Shown: positions 12,077 through 25,229 of the stretch, piece by piece
Layout of the letters: every line of letters begins with the position of its first letter
Position numbering within the stretch: the stretch's first letter is position 1
NCBI GenBank assembly: GCA_037833965.1
Contig: AP031356.1
Span: 11,058,501-11,122,500, forward strand
Length of the DNA: 64,000 nt
Source: Marchantia polymorpha subsp. ruderalis
Taxonomy: Eukaryota > Streptophyta > Marchantiopsida > Marchantiales > Marchantiaceae
Direction: 5' to 3'
Translations under genes and position numbers: made by a program
Notes under the pieces: generated by a model
The model's input: only the letters and a program-made list of their open reading frames with translations
What the model was told of the DNA's origin: nothing
Databases searched by the model: none

Positions 12077-15000
12077 CTAGCTAGTGTTCAAAGCACTAGA
12101 ACGGTAACAAATAACATCCCTAATGTAACAACCTAAATCATAAGGCTCAAGCTGAAGCAAAGAATAAAAATTCTCAACAACAACTTTATGAGCCACTCTA
12201 ATCTCTACATATCTAGTACAAGTAAGAAATACATGCTCTTCATATTCCACTTTCCTACCATCACATAAGCTACAAATACTTTCACTCCTATCAATGTTCA
12301 ACCAACGCCTTTCTTCAATCCCAAGACTATGAGATACTGTTCTATGTCTAGCAATAATATGACATAAAGAAGTAGATATCTCAGCAAGTAAGTATCCTTG
12401 CTCACAATAAACAAGCATAGGATTCACATGAAGTTGATAAAACTGCATCTTGGTGCCTTGTCTGCTCCACATAATGCTGAGAAATTCCTCCTTAATACGC
12501 TCGCGTAGGGCAATAGGTTGCAAATCCCAATCGAGTTCCGTCACATTCCACCTCAAAGACCAAGTCACCACATCTGCAAACCAACCCTTGGGACGTGTGG
12601 CACGCAAAGCTTCAAGAGGAAGTCGAGAAGCATCAAGAGATCTCACTCTTTTGACGTAAGTAATAATAAAAAAGAGAGCTTCAGCCTCAAGAGGTAGACA
12701 ACCTGTTTCCGCAAGAAGAATTGCATAAGAAGTTTGGGTCCTTACACCCAATTCTTATTGTAAGAATATCTTTTGCACCCTCTCCAAACGCTGCCAACCT
12801 GTCTTCTTACAACCAGGACCCCACACTTGTGTTCCATATAAGATAACGGGAAACACTAAGCTCCTGAATAAAAATTTTCTAAGACTCCAAGATACTAAAT
12901 GAGCTCCTCTACATCTATTTAGCAATGAATATAGAGCTTTGAAACCAGCTTCTACCCTCTTTTGTACACAAAGTGCCCAACTATAATCAGATGAGAAATC
13001 AATGCCCAAATATTTGTAACTTTTCACTTGTTCCAACTCTAATACTTTGTAACAGAAAGAAAGCTTGTATCTAGTGCCCACAATAATGACTTTGGTCTTC
13101 TACAAATTGACCTCCATCTGATTTTGAGTACAAAAGCTAGCCAAAGTGTCAAGATGTTTCTGTAAACTAATGGCATCACGTGCTAGTATTATGACATCAT
13201 CTGCGTACAAAAGAGCTTTGATGACAAAGCCGCCAAGTTTAACACCTTCGTTATCACAATCCTCCAAGCACCTTTCTATATCATCTATGAAAACTCCAAA
13301 GAGAGTAGGAGAGAGAGGACAACCTTGAATGACTCCAATGGTGCTGTTAATCTCTTCGGTTTGAGAAGTGTTGATCTTGGCCCGAACTAAGTGGTATAAT
13401 GTAGCCACCGCTGCTAAGAGATCTGATGGTACTCCAATGGTTTGCAATCTTTTCCATAAAAGCTCACGAGGTACTGTGTCAAAAGCTTTCTTGAAATCAA
13501 TGAAGACACAAAACAAAGCTTTTCCATTACCCTTGGATTTCTCCCATAGAACACGTAAAACCAAGATATGGTATATAGTGTTGAATGTAGGACGAAAACC
13601 AGCTTGGAACCGCGCTATCTTCTGACAAGATTCAACCCATGTGCTCAACTTTGACTCCACCAATTTGCCAAATAACTTGGCAAAAATACTACCCACCATG
13701 ATAGCGCAATAGTTTGTCATCAAGGCCTTGCTCCCATATTTGTGAATAGGAACAATCTTCCGTAGAGACCAAGATGAAGGAAAGCCATGAATAGCAGCAT
13801 CCTCTAACACTTTCGTGAGTATAGGCCCAATAGCATCTCCTCCCCACTTGAGAAGTTCAATGGAAAGCCCATCCAAATCCTCACATTTACCATTTGCCGA
13901 TTGTCTTAGTTGAGTCATCACTTCAACTTCTGAAAATAAGCTTGGATTTCCTTCACAATGTGGCATTGATGCAACATTGGAAAAAAAAATAAAGCTTTTC
14001 AGCAAAAGAAATCAAAGACTTGGGATCAAGAGTAGGTTTAGAAGATCGTACTGCCAACCGCCTCCAAAAGGATTTGGGATTCTCCAAGAGCTCCTTTGTC
14101 AAGCACTCTTGCTTTTGCCTCAAAAAAGCTCGTTTCTTAGATTTCACCAAGTCTTTGTAAAGTCTTGTCATAATCAACCGATTGTGAAGATCCAAGGATT
14201 TATCAAGTGATCTCGCCCTCGCTTGCTTGCAATCAAAGTCAAACCATCCATTGCAAGGAAGACCTCTAGCTCTCCTGGTCTTATGTCTCAAAAAGAACTT
14301 AGAAGCAGAGTTTTGGAGCAACTCGGTTAGTTGCAAACTAGATGTATGTGGATCAAGGCTCCAAGTAGTACGAATCAAGAGGTCTTGGAAATGTTCACTA
14401 TAAAGTTGCTTCTTACTAGCATCTAAACAAAACTTGGGGGAAGTAGAAACATAGTGACATGTAGAGAGAGTGATTGACATTGACAACAAAATAGTAAATA
14501 AAAGAGATGTATGATCTGATTCTAATTGAGGCTGTAGAATATCAAACGCTGAGATAAATGAACTATTAGTGGTAGAGGACAAAAGATAATCTATAGTGCT
14601 AACCCCAGTAGAGGAAAAACATGTATTAAAAGTGAGAGTTGGGAAAGAAAGAAACACCATTGAGAACTTTCAGATTACAAGTGGCTCCAAAAGTGAAGAA
14701 ATACTCAGTCAAATCATTTGTACAAGGATCACAAGAGACTCTAGACCACAAACTATCTCTACTTTCTTCAAAAGAGGAAGAAGACAAGTAACTATCAAAT
14801 TGTGTAAATTGAGCAGAACGTATGCGGGCATTGAAGTCTCCAACAAGAAAAACTTCACCTTTGTTTTGATATTTGAGAACATCTCCTATGAGCCGATGGA
14901 ATGGTTGATTTCGATTGCAAGTGCTTGTGGAGTAGATTTGCATGGATAACGGTGCAAAGTAACAAACTGCCAAATAAGTGTAAGATCCTCCAATCAATCC

Positions 15001-15295
15001 AAGACGAAGCCAATGATATTGTTTTCCAATATCTTGGCTTTCCAAATGTATCATAAGAAAAAGTTCAGATCTGATGAAAGTAGCAATACCTCCAAAGCCT
15101 CTTCCTGCTCGTCGATTTCTATGGTTCCAAGTAGATCCCACGAGAGTAAACCCTTGTATCTCTCCAATAGCATTACTTTCATGCTACCAAGTCTCAACAA
15201 TGTTGAGGATGTCCGCCATCTTCCAAATCGGATGTGCACTCACGTACTTAGTTGTAGATAGGCCTCTTATGTTCCACATCAACACCCTTAACCTC
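12077..15295 (-). mobile_element. Degenerate LINE (non-LTR retrotransposon) ORF2: endonuclease, RT, zf-RVT
   Basis: Reading leftwards from about 15295: an APE-type endonuclease beginning LMWNIRGLS, with the ETW segment, VGDFNARI and a C-terminal IDYLL...SDH motif; then a long linker; then reverse transcriptase with QAGFRP, FIDFKKAFD, QGCPLSPTLF and the catalytic YADD at 13196-13207; then a YLGIDF thumb and a CxxC...H zf-RVT domain near 12.25 kb. The frame is broken by TAG at 15184-15186, a shift near 14640-14660, a shift at the A-run 13981-13989, TAG at 13100-13102 and TAA at 12755-12757. Otherwise the protein is continuous, so the copy is recent but dead in this assembly. No ORF1 (gag-like) was seen upstream of 15.3 kb, suggesting 5' truncation, and no clear tail or target duplication was found. 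Confidence 0.93.
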
Positions 15296-15299
15296 TTGG

Positions 15300-18200
15300 A
15301 TTGCTAGGTTGATGATTGTCTCAAAAGCTTGCCTGTTTAACATTAACTGACTTCACTCATACTATCTACCACGAAATCACGGTGTCATTTAATATTCATT
15401 GTGACATTTCCACAACTCTCGTTATTATTAAGGATGAATAGCAGGTGTTTGTTGGCGTTCAGGTTTAGAATTCGGACCAAGATACCGGATACCGCTTGTG
15501 CAAAATGACTCAAGAATGACCTGATTGGATCGGCATACACTTCTGATCTTCTAGGAGCACGTGTTTCCACTACACCATACATACATACCATGTTGACTTC
15601 ATATTCCGTGAGAACATGAAGTATGGGCAAATGCTCACAACCGTATCATCGTCGAAATATGACTTACCGTCCATCACCAATATGATTGTATTGCGCCACA
15701 TCTACATCAGTTGCTTCACACATTTCGATGTGTGTGGTTTTCAATCTAATCCAAGTTTTAAAAACGTTTTCATTTAATGAGAAATCTCATGAGAGTATTG
15801 TGTACAATTACCTACCTTATTGGATGGGAGTGAACTAGGGTTGTTGTTGTATTGAGTTCAATTGTTTTGAAGTTATGAATACAAACTTAGCAGAGGTCAA
15901 CATTTTACTTCAAATCTGCACCCAGACCAGACCATAACCATCAGAGCATTAGTTTTCAACCTAATACGACCCAGAGCATTACCTGGGTCCACCCATGCTA
16001 TTCAGATTACGCCAATTCTTGGTTGGATCACAAACACTGCCCTTAGCATTACTCATGTCCACCCATAGTAAAATAATGTCATCCAAAAACCATGGGCACG
16101 GGCACGGAATGTTGGGCTCTGAAACTTAGATATATCTTGGTCAAAGTACAAGAGATTTTTATATTAGTGGATAGAATTCTTCTTGTCTAGTTTAAATCAA
16201 AATAATGTGATGTGGTGAAATAAAACATATTTTACATGTTGTATATAAATTATTTGAGTATGATAGGTTTAGTATAGTATTTCTTTATATATATATCTTA
16301 TCATTAATTATCGGATATGAAGCAAACACATTTAGCTTCAAAACACGAATGATCATATGTAAGCGCAAGAATATTATGTTTATGTTTTCTACTCTCAAAG
16401 TATCCAACAAGTCATGGAATTATTAACTAAAGTCGAGCCAAATTAATTTTGTCTTTCAAAGAATCCAGATTCGAGAAGTAGTTAACGACCACCATGTCTG
16501 CACTGTCCAAGTTTCGATTTCAAAACGTAAAACTTACTCTACTGTTTAGAGCTCTAGTGCTCACACATATCGGTACTAATGGTACATTATATGTGAACAC
16601 CGCTAACTGCAAAATCGGCTCTACTGTGGCTGATTTTGATCATAAATTTGATTACATACTATTGAGTTGACTACTACATGATAAATCGATATTTGATCAC
16701 TCTTCAATGTCTTATGATTTTCTATAGTAATGGCATTAAAAATAAAATCTATAAGACAACAAGTTTGAGATTAAATATGATTATAAATAAAATCTTAGCT
16801 AAATTGATAAAGAATCTAAGTAAAAAATTACACTTGACAATATTTATTACTTTTATGAGTTATGTGATTTTAGATATCTAAATTATCTAAAAGTTAAAAA
16901 TTATACTGCAATATTTACTTCTTTATTATTTTTAGATATTGAAAGTTTAAGATAAATTATATTGCAATACTAAATTTTAAGATTGGCATATTCTATAGAC
17001 GTTAAATTTATGTGATTTTTATTATCATGGCTTTAAATCAACTGACTTATGATATGCTACAATAGTAATATCTGACGTATGTGTTTTGTTATTTCTGTTT
17101 AAGAGATTGTATATTATACAATGCTATTTATCACACCTTCCTCAAGTATGGTGTGAACTGACATATCTCTAGCTTTATCGTTTATGAAATAACTTGCACA
17201 TAATGGTGTGAGATCTTTTAGTATACATGTTTTATTTTCATGATTTGGTATGAGACAGAAAACATAATAAATATTGATCGCACAATATATCTATCATGTT
17301 GAATCATTTATTTTACAGCAATCTAGTTATTAAAATATAAATAATAAGGGTTGAAGTGTTGTAATTTTAATTATATTTTTGCATTTAATTTAATTTAAAG
17401 TATATTATAAGAGTTATCAAATATTATGAAATACTAGAATTTACTTGGAAATTCATATTTTAGGGTTTAAAGAATAAGAGATAATTCTAAATAGAAATAT
17501 TTTTAAAAAATCAACTTGAAATATGATTTTCATATCTTTTATTTAAAAAAAATGTCTATGATGTTGATTGTAGTTTGATTCAAGTTTATTGTAAGATTAG
17601 TTGTAGATTTACAAAAAAGTTTTATCTTAGAATGTTCAATAGAGTGATGACATTTTGAAATAAATTGTCTTTCACTATCTTATTTAATAACAAAACTCAT
17701 ATCATCGACAATCTTTTAATTTTCTGTTTTTAATATTCAAAGAAATTTGAAATGAGTAAAGATTGATGATTTAAAATAGATCATAATTGTTCTCAAAGAC
17801 TAGTTTTGTTCATAATACCTGGATTCGAGTTTGCTATATACGTAAAATAGCATACACATTAGTCTTTAGGTTAAATATAAATAAGTATAATTATTATATA
17901 TAATTATATAAAAATAAAAAAAATATTTATTTTTATATGATTGAACCAAATTTTTTACCAGATATTGTTTAAATTTTTTGAAATCACATAGACTGGATTT
18001 AAGTCTTATCAATAATTAATTTTGATCACCATTAAATTTTTTCAAAAAAACATAAACTCTTTACATAGGATATAATTTTAAAACTTCTTGATAAGACTGT
18101 AAATGTGAAAAATCTAATCAAAATAAAATAGTGAACAAAGATAAAGGAAAGTTGCACTACAGTAGTTTTAAAGTTTTGATGATAGATTGGCTTCGATATG
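15300..18200. other. Intergenic, mostly AT-rich desert
   Basis: 15.3-15.9 kb is mixed composition with no recognised gene; no LINE ORF1 could be read there. About 16.1-18.2 kb is very AT-rich with stops in all frames. No repeats with clear boundaries were seen. Confidence 0.55.
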
Positions 18201-21200
18201 AGGTGCTCTGACCATTAAATTTTAAGTTTGGAATTGCCAGTTCAACATTCAGTAGAAATTATTTTGCTCTTTTTCGACTCTCTTTGGCAACAATTGGAGA
18301 ATTGGCATCCGTACATTCTGATTTTTCATATAACACGCTTCTTTAAACTACATGCTCAGGCATTTACTCAAAGGGTATCCGTGTTAATTGAAAATCAGCG
18401 ATTTGAAGGTGTCTTCTCAATCAGTTGGAAATAACACACACTTTGCATACTACAAATGAGACTATGGTAGATATTGATCACTGAACATTCACTTGGTTCC
18501 AAGTAGGAATCGGGGTAAAGTGCCGTAGTGCAAGCTTCGATAACCATCAGACCTTTTCTTGAATTTTAGGATATACAAGGTTGCTCATTTCTTTTACACG
18601 ACTTGTGGATTTTGGATGTATTGATCGGTTTTCATGATTTCATTTGATGCTACTTGAACGATGCATCATCATGCGATCGTTTACAGGCAAGTGATATTCC
18701 CCAAGTTTCATGTGGTTTCTTATCCCTTTGTATTGTACCTTAATTACCACTCAATCCATGCCACCTTCATCTTGTCACAACTTGTCTATCAACTATTGTA
18801 ATTACCAATAGAGTACGAAGGATCTTGCATATTTGTGATGCTATCATGGACACAGACATGTGGTATGCGATGGAGGATCTATTAAGTCAACTACCCATAA
18901 CCTTGAAAGGATTGGTCTATAAACAGTCTTCGATTGAGATCATCAACATTGAAAGGTGGATGGATTATGGTGGATCCTATTATGATACTGGGCTTTGTTG
19001 CATGAGTTGCATGAGTTGAGATGCTCCTTTATCCATTTTAGTCCTCCTTCCATGTTGCTCAAGGGAGTTGGTAAGATCTAGCTAGAGAGAACATAGCACC
19101 TGCTATATATTATGAGAGTTTGGCCAATACGGATGCAACAGGATTTCATACGTTTCTCATTATTCTCAATGTGAGACAACTCTCTTATCCATCTTGCACA
19201 TGCCCACCATTCTCATCGTTGAACAAACGATCTCTACTCAGGTCAAGGGAGAATAATACTTACGTTCCAGATGTGGTGGTCATGGATCCCGATAACAAGA
19301 TTAAAACTCATAATGTTGTTAGATGTCCACGGGGATTCAGAGATAGGCTTTTTGAGATCTACCAATTGCATTGTATTGACTTTAGAGGTGCATCGAGCAT
19401 CATGACATGGATTGTTTTATTTAATTTGCGACTGTACTGATGTATGTCACGCTAGTAGACTTGGACCAGGAGCACTCTTATAATTGTCGCTTTGTGTACA
19501 CATAATTGGAGCTGAAGTTACAACGTTGGCATCTTTCATTGAGTAGGAAAAAGTCACAAAACTTTGCCTTTCAAGTAGAGAAAAATAGCTCTGTCCATTA
19601 ACGTTGCAGGAGTTTTCTTCTTGCCTTTGGTTTCCGCTGTACTCTTGATATTGAATATTTCAACCCATATTTTATTTCTTGTAAGTGACACATGCAATAA
19701 GAAAACCATGTTCCTTAATATCTACATCCGGATTCTCTGTAGTTGAATTTTTGGTCGACAGGTCAACCCAGTATATTCGCTTATTAAAGATAGCTAGAAA
19801 TTTCTTTAAATGATCGAAGTATTTTTTTAAAGAAAAAAATTATAAAATTTGTCCTACAACCAGTGGGAAATTGGTTTGAACACTATTCTAGCTTTGTTAA
19901 CTTGACTTCTCAACATCTCTGACTTTGAATCAGCTGATCGTCCATGCACCAACAAAATAGTGCCTATAATCTAACTGTGTGAAACACAAAATGCAATAAA
20001 AACATGCAGAGACGGCGAATGTGCAAGGAGTCATAAGTGACCAGATCAAAGTTCTAACAGCTAGTCCCATGGCTCCAAGGCAGTGAGAGAAGTTAGAAAA
20101 GGTGGACAATGTCACCACGATCAAACCTTGGTCTCCATAACGCAGATCGAGTATCTTCTGGAGCTAGATTTGCGGAAGTTTGAAGAAGGTTCCCCAGAAA
20201 AACCTGACCCTGAATCTTGCCAACCTTCTAAACATAAAACACGTAACGAATGAAGTACACAGATGATGAGAGATGGCGTTCTACGCCACACTGGTCAATT
20301 TGCCATAATATGACTTTTGCTCATGTCGTGTTTCCACTACGAGCACACACATTGCAAGACTTAAACCTGTAACTTGGTCTCGTTCGGCCTCAGCTGCCAG
20401 TTTCGACACACGTGATCTCGCATTTTTCATCAGCACGTTTGGGAGGCCCGAGCTAATAAACGTGGGATCTGATCTGGTACTTGCGTCTTCTCACTTTGCA
20501 GCAACTACTCCACATGTGCTCGATTCGTAGCAGTCGATGAGAAGAAGCCAATGGTTGAGATGGTTACTTGAGGTACAATCTTGAGGCTAGAAATTTCACC
20601 CTCATCCAAGTCCTGTCACTGAAATGCACGGGACGGGACGACAGCTAGAGCAACCCATGAGGATATGTAACGGGAGAACATATCAAGCTCATTGGTCATT
20701 CAGTATAAGAACGTCAGGTTGTGCGTCTACGATCTCCGGAGAATCTGATCAGCATGATCATGTACACAGAATTTGCCGGCCTCAGACTGCACACTAGGAT
20801 TGAACTTGAGTTCTCACCCCATCGTCCGTCAAGGGAGTAGATGCCAGTTGTTGCTCGTGGAGCATGGAAGCCTCAAGTTCCACGATCCGAGAAACTGAAC
20901 AACTTCGATGTCTGTATGTATACCGATATAGCAAGGATATGAAGTTGAGGAGTCTCAGCTGGACAAATTCATCGTCGAAAAGTACTTTCTCTTGCTCCTG
21001 AAAGCTCGCAAACACCAAATGTATGGCCAACAGCGCCACCGGTACCGTCGATTGTCGATTGTCGAAACGGGATGATGGGGAGCTTATACACCATACGTAC
21101 ACCAGAAAAGTTCATGGCAGATGTCGTACGTCCCGCCCCTGACTTTCCCACGTCGGAGACCAGATACATAAAGTACATAGTATCAGATTCCATGCACAGC

Positions 21201-22080
21201 TCCAGCAGATATTTCGCTCTTCGACACTGCGTGCGAGTAGATTATTGTTGATATATGTAGAGAAAGTGAATAAAGAAGGAAATCTGGACCGAATTCGTGA
21301 GTTGAAATTCTACACCAAATCACAAAACAGGCTCCAGAGAGATGGTTTGCCGTCAACATTTCATGTTTTCGGCTAAGCAGCGTCGGCATAAATATCACCG
21401 TTTGTTGTTAGTACCAGTAGGCTAGCGCAGTGCTAGACTTAGCGAAGGAAATCTGACCAACACGTGAAGGTTAATGGGATTTATTCGTCTGTGAGATTTC
21501 TACTCTGGAAGCACATGCAAACAGTGCTCGAGAAGTCTCAGACGACCTTAATCGCAGGCAACTAAATTTCAAAACCTCGAAATTGATGCCACTTATATTC
21601 GCTGAGGAGTTGACACAAGCTACTGTCGAGCTTATCTGCAGTAGACTTCTCACAGTAGTGATCAGTGTCATCGTTTCCATTTTCCTAGAGGCTAGTTTGA
21701 ATGGGTTCCCCTCCCGATCGTTATTCATGTCACGGTCTCAGCATCAGTCTGATCAGTCTGAGGGGATTAAAATAAGATGCTGTGAACCACGTGAACTCGG
21801 TGTTTAGTCCTCGATGACCACGACCGCCGGATTGGTTTACCCACTGCGGCAGGTCCGGAGAAGACTGGACGACGAGGCAGCTCAGAATGAAAAATGTCAA
21901 GCCTTCCACAGTGCTGAAATTCACGATCCTCAAATCGGGAAAGGTCAATTCCAAGCACATGATGCACAATATATGAATGTAAGGAAGAAGAAGATTTGGC
22001 AACCACAGAATCGAGGCAAGATGTACGTTGAGCTTGACTGCTGATCGGCGCAGAACCGTGGACCTGGACTTGGAAATCCA
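18200..22080. other. Unassigned mixed-composition region
   Basis: Several short ORFs (plus 18825-19019, plus 19120-19440, minus 19930-20124, minus 20794-21102, minus 21767-22081) look protein-like in places but none has a recognised domain, and no consistent exon chain could be built. The minus stretch at about 19930-20150 is open in more than one frame, so its hydrophobic reading is not decisive. It may hold decayed mobile DNA or an unrecognised lineage-specific gene. Confidence 0.35.
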
Positions 22081-22150
22081 CCGTCTCTGGAGTTCTAGAA
22101 TCCCAAGCTACACGTACCCCTGTACAATGACGGGGTACTACTACTACTTT

Positions 22151-22528
22151 TAACCGGTCCCGATGGTTAACTGGTTAACCATCGGTCCGGACCCCTACGT
22201 GGCCATGGGAAGAGGTCGAGGGGATTTGCGTTTGGGGAGCGATGCCGGGGGGAAAGAGGTGGGCCGCGATTCAAATGAGCCTCGTTGTACTTTCAGAGAC
22301 TCGAGCTGAGTTGTACTTTGGCTCAATAATTTCCAGGAGTTTGCTTTGTTATTTGTTGCCCAGTAACTGGGCAGGCAATATGGAATATTTTCTCCCGAAT
22401 TTTTTACAGTGAGTCACGAATTGGGTACCTCGCTGGTCCGATTCTGCTACCAGAGGAAAAATATTTTTCGGACCGGTTAACCGGTCCGGAGAAATCTGAG
22501 ACCGATTAACCGCCGGTCCGGACCGTGG
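22151..22528. promoter_or_regulatory. Cluster of palindromic GGTTAACC / GGTCCGGACC sites
   Basis: Three exact palindromes: 22160-22185 (12-bp arms ending GTTAAC, 2-nt centre), 22469-22488 (20-bp perfect, centre GGTTAACC) and 22514-22525 (CGGTCCGGACCG). Related half-sites (AACCGGTCC, ACCGATTAACCG) lie between. All sit upstream of a TATA box at 22536. GGTTAA is the core of plant GT elements bound by trihelix factors; that link is inference. The arrangement looks like a multi-site enhancer for a dimeric factor. Confidence 0.5.
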
Positions 22529-22535
22529 CCAAGCC

Positions 22536-22543
22536 TATATATA
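22536..22543 (+). promoter_or_regulatory. Candidate TATA box
   Basis: TATATATA in a GC-rich setting, about 90 nt before an ATG at 22627 and immediately downstream of the palindrome cluster. Spacing fits a plant core promoter with a short leader. No confirmed gene is driven by it in this window. Confidence 0.45.
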
Positions 22544-22626
22544 CGTTCCCCTCGTCCACGTACATAGGCTAGGCAAGGCAGGCAGGCAGTCAGCCGGTTA
22601 TCCGTTCAGCCAGTAATCCGGTCACC

Positions 22627-22851
22627 ATGATTGTGCGTGATTTATCCCGTGCTCAATTTCGAGTATCGGTGGTGGAGAAGCATATCCGACGACAGCAGGA
22701 GCACGGCGAGGATGACGCGGACACCGAGACGATGAGGTGGGCGGTAGACGTCGGGGTCCATTCGACTCCGTTGGTCTCTCACTCGTCGACCCGGTCACGT
22801 GGCGTCCCAGCCACTCATTGCCTGAAACTACCGATGAGTGCGGCGGGTTGA
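22627..22851 (+). CDS. Small hypothetical ORF (74 aa) behind a TATA box
   Basis: ORF from the first ATG downstream of the TATA box at 22536. The start context (GTCACCATGA) is acceptable. The N-terminal half is charged (RDLSRAQFRVSVVEKHIRRQ, then acidic residues); the rest is unremarkable. No domain was recognised. It could be the first exon of a longer gene or chance in GC-rich DNA; a minus-strand ORF covers the same span. Listed because of its promoter-like surroundings. Confidence 0.2.
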   Translation: MIVRDLSRAQFRVSVVEKHIRRQQEHGEDDADTETMRWAVDVGVHSTPLVSHSSTRSRGVPATHCLKLPMSAAG

Positions 22852-24394
22852 CACGTGACTCCACCTTTGGTCCTCTCGTTACGTGTCCCTCCGCCGGCTG
22901 GCCCCGCTGGCGCCGCCGTTAGTGCCCGGGGGTGACCCAACGTCCTCTCCGCCCCGTCTGGCTTGGCTTGGGCTACCGGGCCAAAATATTCATGATCCTC
23001 TCTCTCTCTCTCGTCTCACTCACTTACTGATGATTTTGGCTGTCCCTAGGCTGTGTGCGGTAACCAACTGCTGGACCAGATTCTGAAGGGTTCCCGGCAT
23101 TGGCCATCGGACTTTTCGGCGGGTTCCATTCATACTCGTGTCACCGAACAAACAAATTAAGCAGTCATTTGTTCAAAGTAGAAATGAGGACTGATTCCAG
23201 AAGTGGCATTGGCAAAGTTAGACCTAACGACCAAACCATGTCCTGTCTAAAGTGATCTGTACGAAGAGTGCACATGGAAAAGCAGATGGTTGGATCATCC
23301 CATTTACACTGCCAGTGCCAGTGACGAGTGATATTAACTGTGACAGCTTATGTGTCCAGGTTGAAATATGTGTTAGAGAGTGTAGTAGGATTAGTTCTTG
23401 GATGGATGGGTAAACGTGCGGTAAGACGGGAAGGCCAAGCGATGTGAAGTCCGTTGTGCTCGAGGTGGGGGACGTAGGGCGGGCGGCAGCAAACATGGAG
23501 TTGTGTACACTAGAGCAGGGTAGAAGAAGTGCCTTGTGACGACAGGTAGCACGTGCACGTTCATCAAATTTGTCTACAACCGTCTTACAATTCTCATATT
23601 TGTCTCAAAACATTAGCATAATATAGCAAAAAGTACTGAAATGACTGCACAGCCCACACTAACATTACAATGTAAAATATCACATACTGCTGCTAACATT
23701 CATTAAATTCTAGTGCAGCTGTATTCGTAGTGCATGAGGATTTGAACATATGGATCGCACACCGAAACTCACAATTATAGATGGAGTTATGGGTGCAACT
23801 TGTCCAACAAAAAATAATTCAATCTAAAGAAAGTGATATGTTATATCACTTTCTTATGTCGATCTTATAACATTATTTCGATCTCAATTGCTCAAGCTAA
23901 AAGGGATTTTACTGTACATAGCTGCCTCTCATAACTTATAACTCCTCCTAGCTTATAACTTGTGAACGGACCTATTGGTATTGGTTAAAAGTGATTTTAC
24001 TGTATGATTCTTTATCATGATACACAATTCAAATTCAAGTTATGATAAATACTCCTCAAGATCTTACAAGTAAACCATAATCTATCATTAAGGTATCATC
24101 ATTAAAAGGATGTACAAACTGAGGGCCAAACCACACGACCGGCAATGGCAATGAACCCTCGCCTGTCATTGGCAGGCCGGCTGCTCTCCTTATCACATGG
24201 GAGGAAGAGACTATTTGAAAAATTCCAGGTGGCAAAAAAATCAATCATTCATGAGAACAATGCACTTCCGCCTAGAAATTTGGTTTTTACGGAAGTTCCA
24301 ACTCCACGTGTATATTCGCGTCTTTTTCAAGTTTCTTCGAGGAGTACAGTAGTTTCCCACTCTATTGGAAATTTCTCGACAATTTCTCGACACG
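22852..24394. other. Intergenic, no recognised gene
   Basis: GC-rich up to about 23.5 kb with a CT run near 22997-23013, then AT-richer. Contains a 13-bp hairpin at 23827-23855. Short ORFs only. Confidence 0.5.
23827..23855. repeat. Perfect hairpin, 13-bp stem, 3-nt loop
   Basis: AAGAAAGTGATAT and ATATCACTTTCTT are exact reverse complements separated by GTT. Located in AT-rich intergenic DNA, with no adjacent gene end; possibly a small foldback remnant. Confidence 0.65.
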
Positions 24395-24781
24395 ATGGAT
24401 TCACAAGAAACTCCGTTGTATGACTTCACGAATTATGCATTCGGTTCCAACTCTCCCGTTATGGGATCGGAATTCAATGCGCAAGGTAGTACTATCATTC
24501 CAACTTCGCCATTTTTTGGAAGTTTTCCACACCCAGGTTTTATTTTTCCACAGTACTTCGTGCATTCACTCCCGAGAATGCACTTTCCACCTGCAAGTCA
24601 CGTTGCTTCGAGCCTCTCCGTTGGATTCAATAGTGATTTTGAAAAAGGCGAATTCAGTAGAGTTGATGTTATAAAGACAAAACCTAGCAAGAAACGAAGA
24701 ATTCCCCGTAAAAAACCTAAACTTACTCAAGTGGACGGCGTGAAAGAGGAAGTGGATGCTTTGAAGAGTAATGGGCATTAG
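24395..24781 (+). CDS. Hypothetical small basic protein with NLS-like stretch (128 aa)
   Basis: Single-exon ORF from the ATG at 24395. Residues 1-85 are rich in Phe, Pro and Ser (repeated F-P-H/F-Q patterns); residues 95-107 form a strongly basic nuclear-localisation-like stretch (KPSKKRRIPRKKPK); the tail is acidic (VKEEVDAL). The layout (low-complexity N-terminus, basic block, then acidic start of a helix) resembles the front of DNA-binding accessory ORFs in PIF/Harbinger-type transposons, truncated before the SANT/MYB helices. That resemblance is an inference from layout only. It may equally be a lineage-specific gene. No transposase was found beside it. Confidence 0.35.
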   Translation: MDSQETPLYDFTNYAFGSNSPVMGSEFNAQGSTIIPTSPFFGSFPHPGFIFPQYFVHSLPRMHFPPASHVASSLSVGFNSDFEKGEFSRVDVIKTKPSKKRRIPRKKPKLTQVDGVKEEVDALKSNGH

Positions 24782-24970
24782 AAGGATCATTGTATCATCC
24801 AATCGATCACAATACGAGGAGAAATGCATAGTGCATTTTCAGCCCCGTCAAAGCAAGGTGAGTTGCATATACCACATTGACTTCAGTTGCTACAGTTGAA
24901 GTATGTCGAGGTTAGAGCAGTGATGTATGAATGATGTATGAGTGTGTCCACACAGTTGCCAGATTCAAAA

Positions 24971-25229
24971 CTGCGTAGATATCTATTGAAATTCAAACAC
25001 CCTTCAAAATGCCTATAACTACTCAGTCATAATCGCTCAGCGTAGTTTGAGCATCCAGACCCCAGCATGATCACGTGTATACTTTCCATAGCTAGAATCT
25101 TTGTGCTTAAAACTTTCTCGACACTCTCACAATTAGCATTTTACCTACGATCTTGTGCGTTTCAAGCACGTTATTGCACTGCGCAGATATCTATTAAAAT
25201 CCAAACCTCCTTCAGAACGCCTATAACTA
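24971..25229 (+). repeat. Imperfect direct repeat of about 50 bp, two copies 208 bp apart
   Basis: Copy 1 at 24971-25021 and copy 2 at 25179-25229 share CTGCG, AGATATCTATT, AATCCAAAC-like, CTTCA and GCCTATAACTA blocks in the same order, with scattered substitutions. Could be ends of an old insertion or a simple duplication. Confidence 0.7.
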
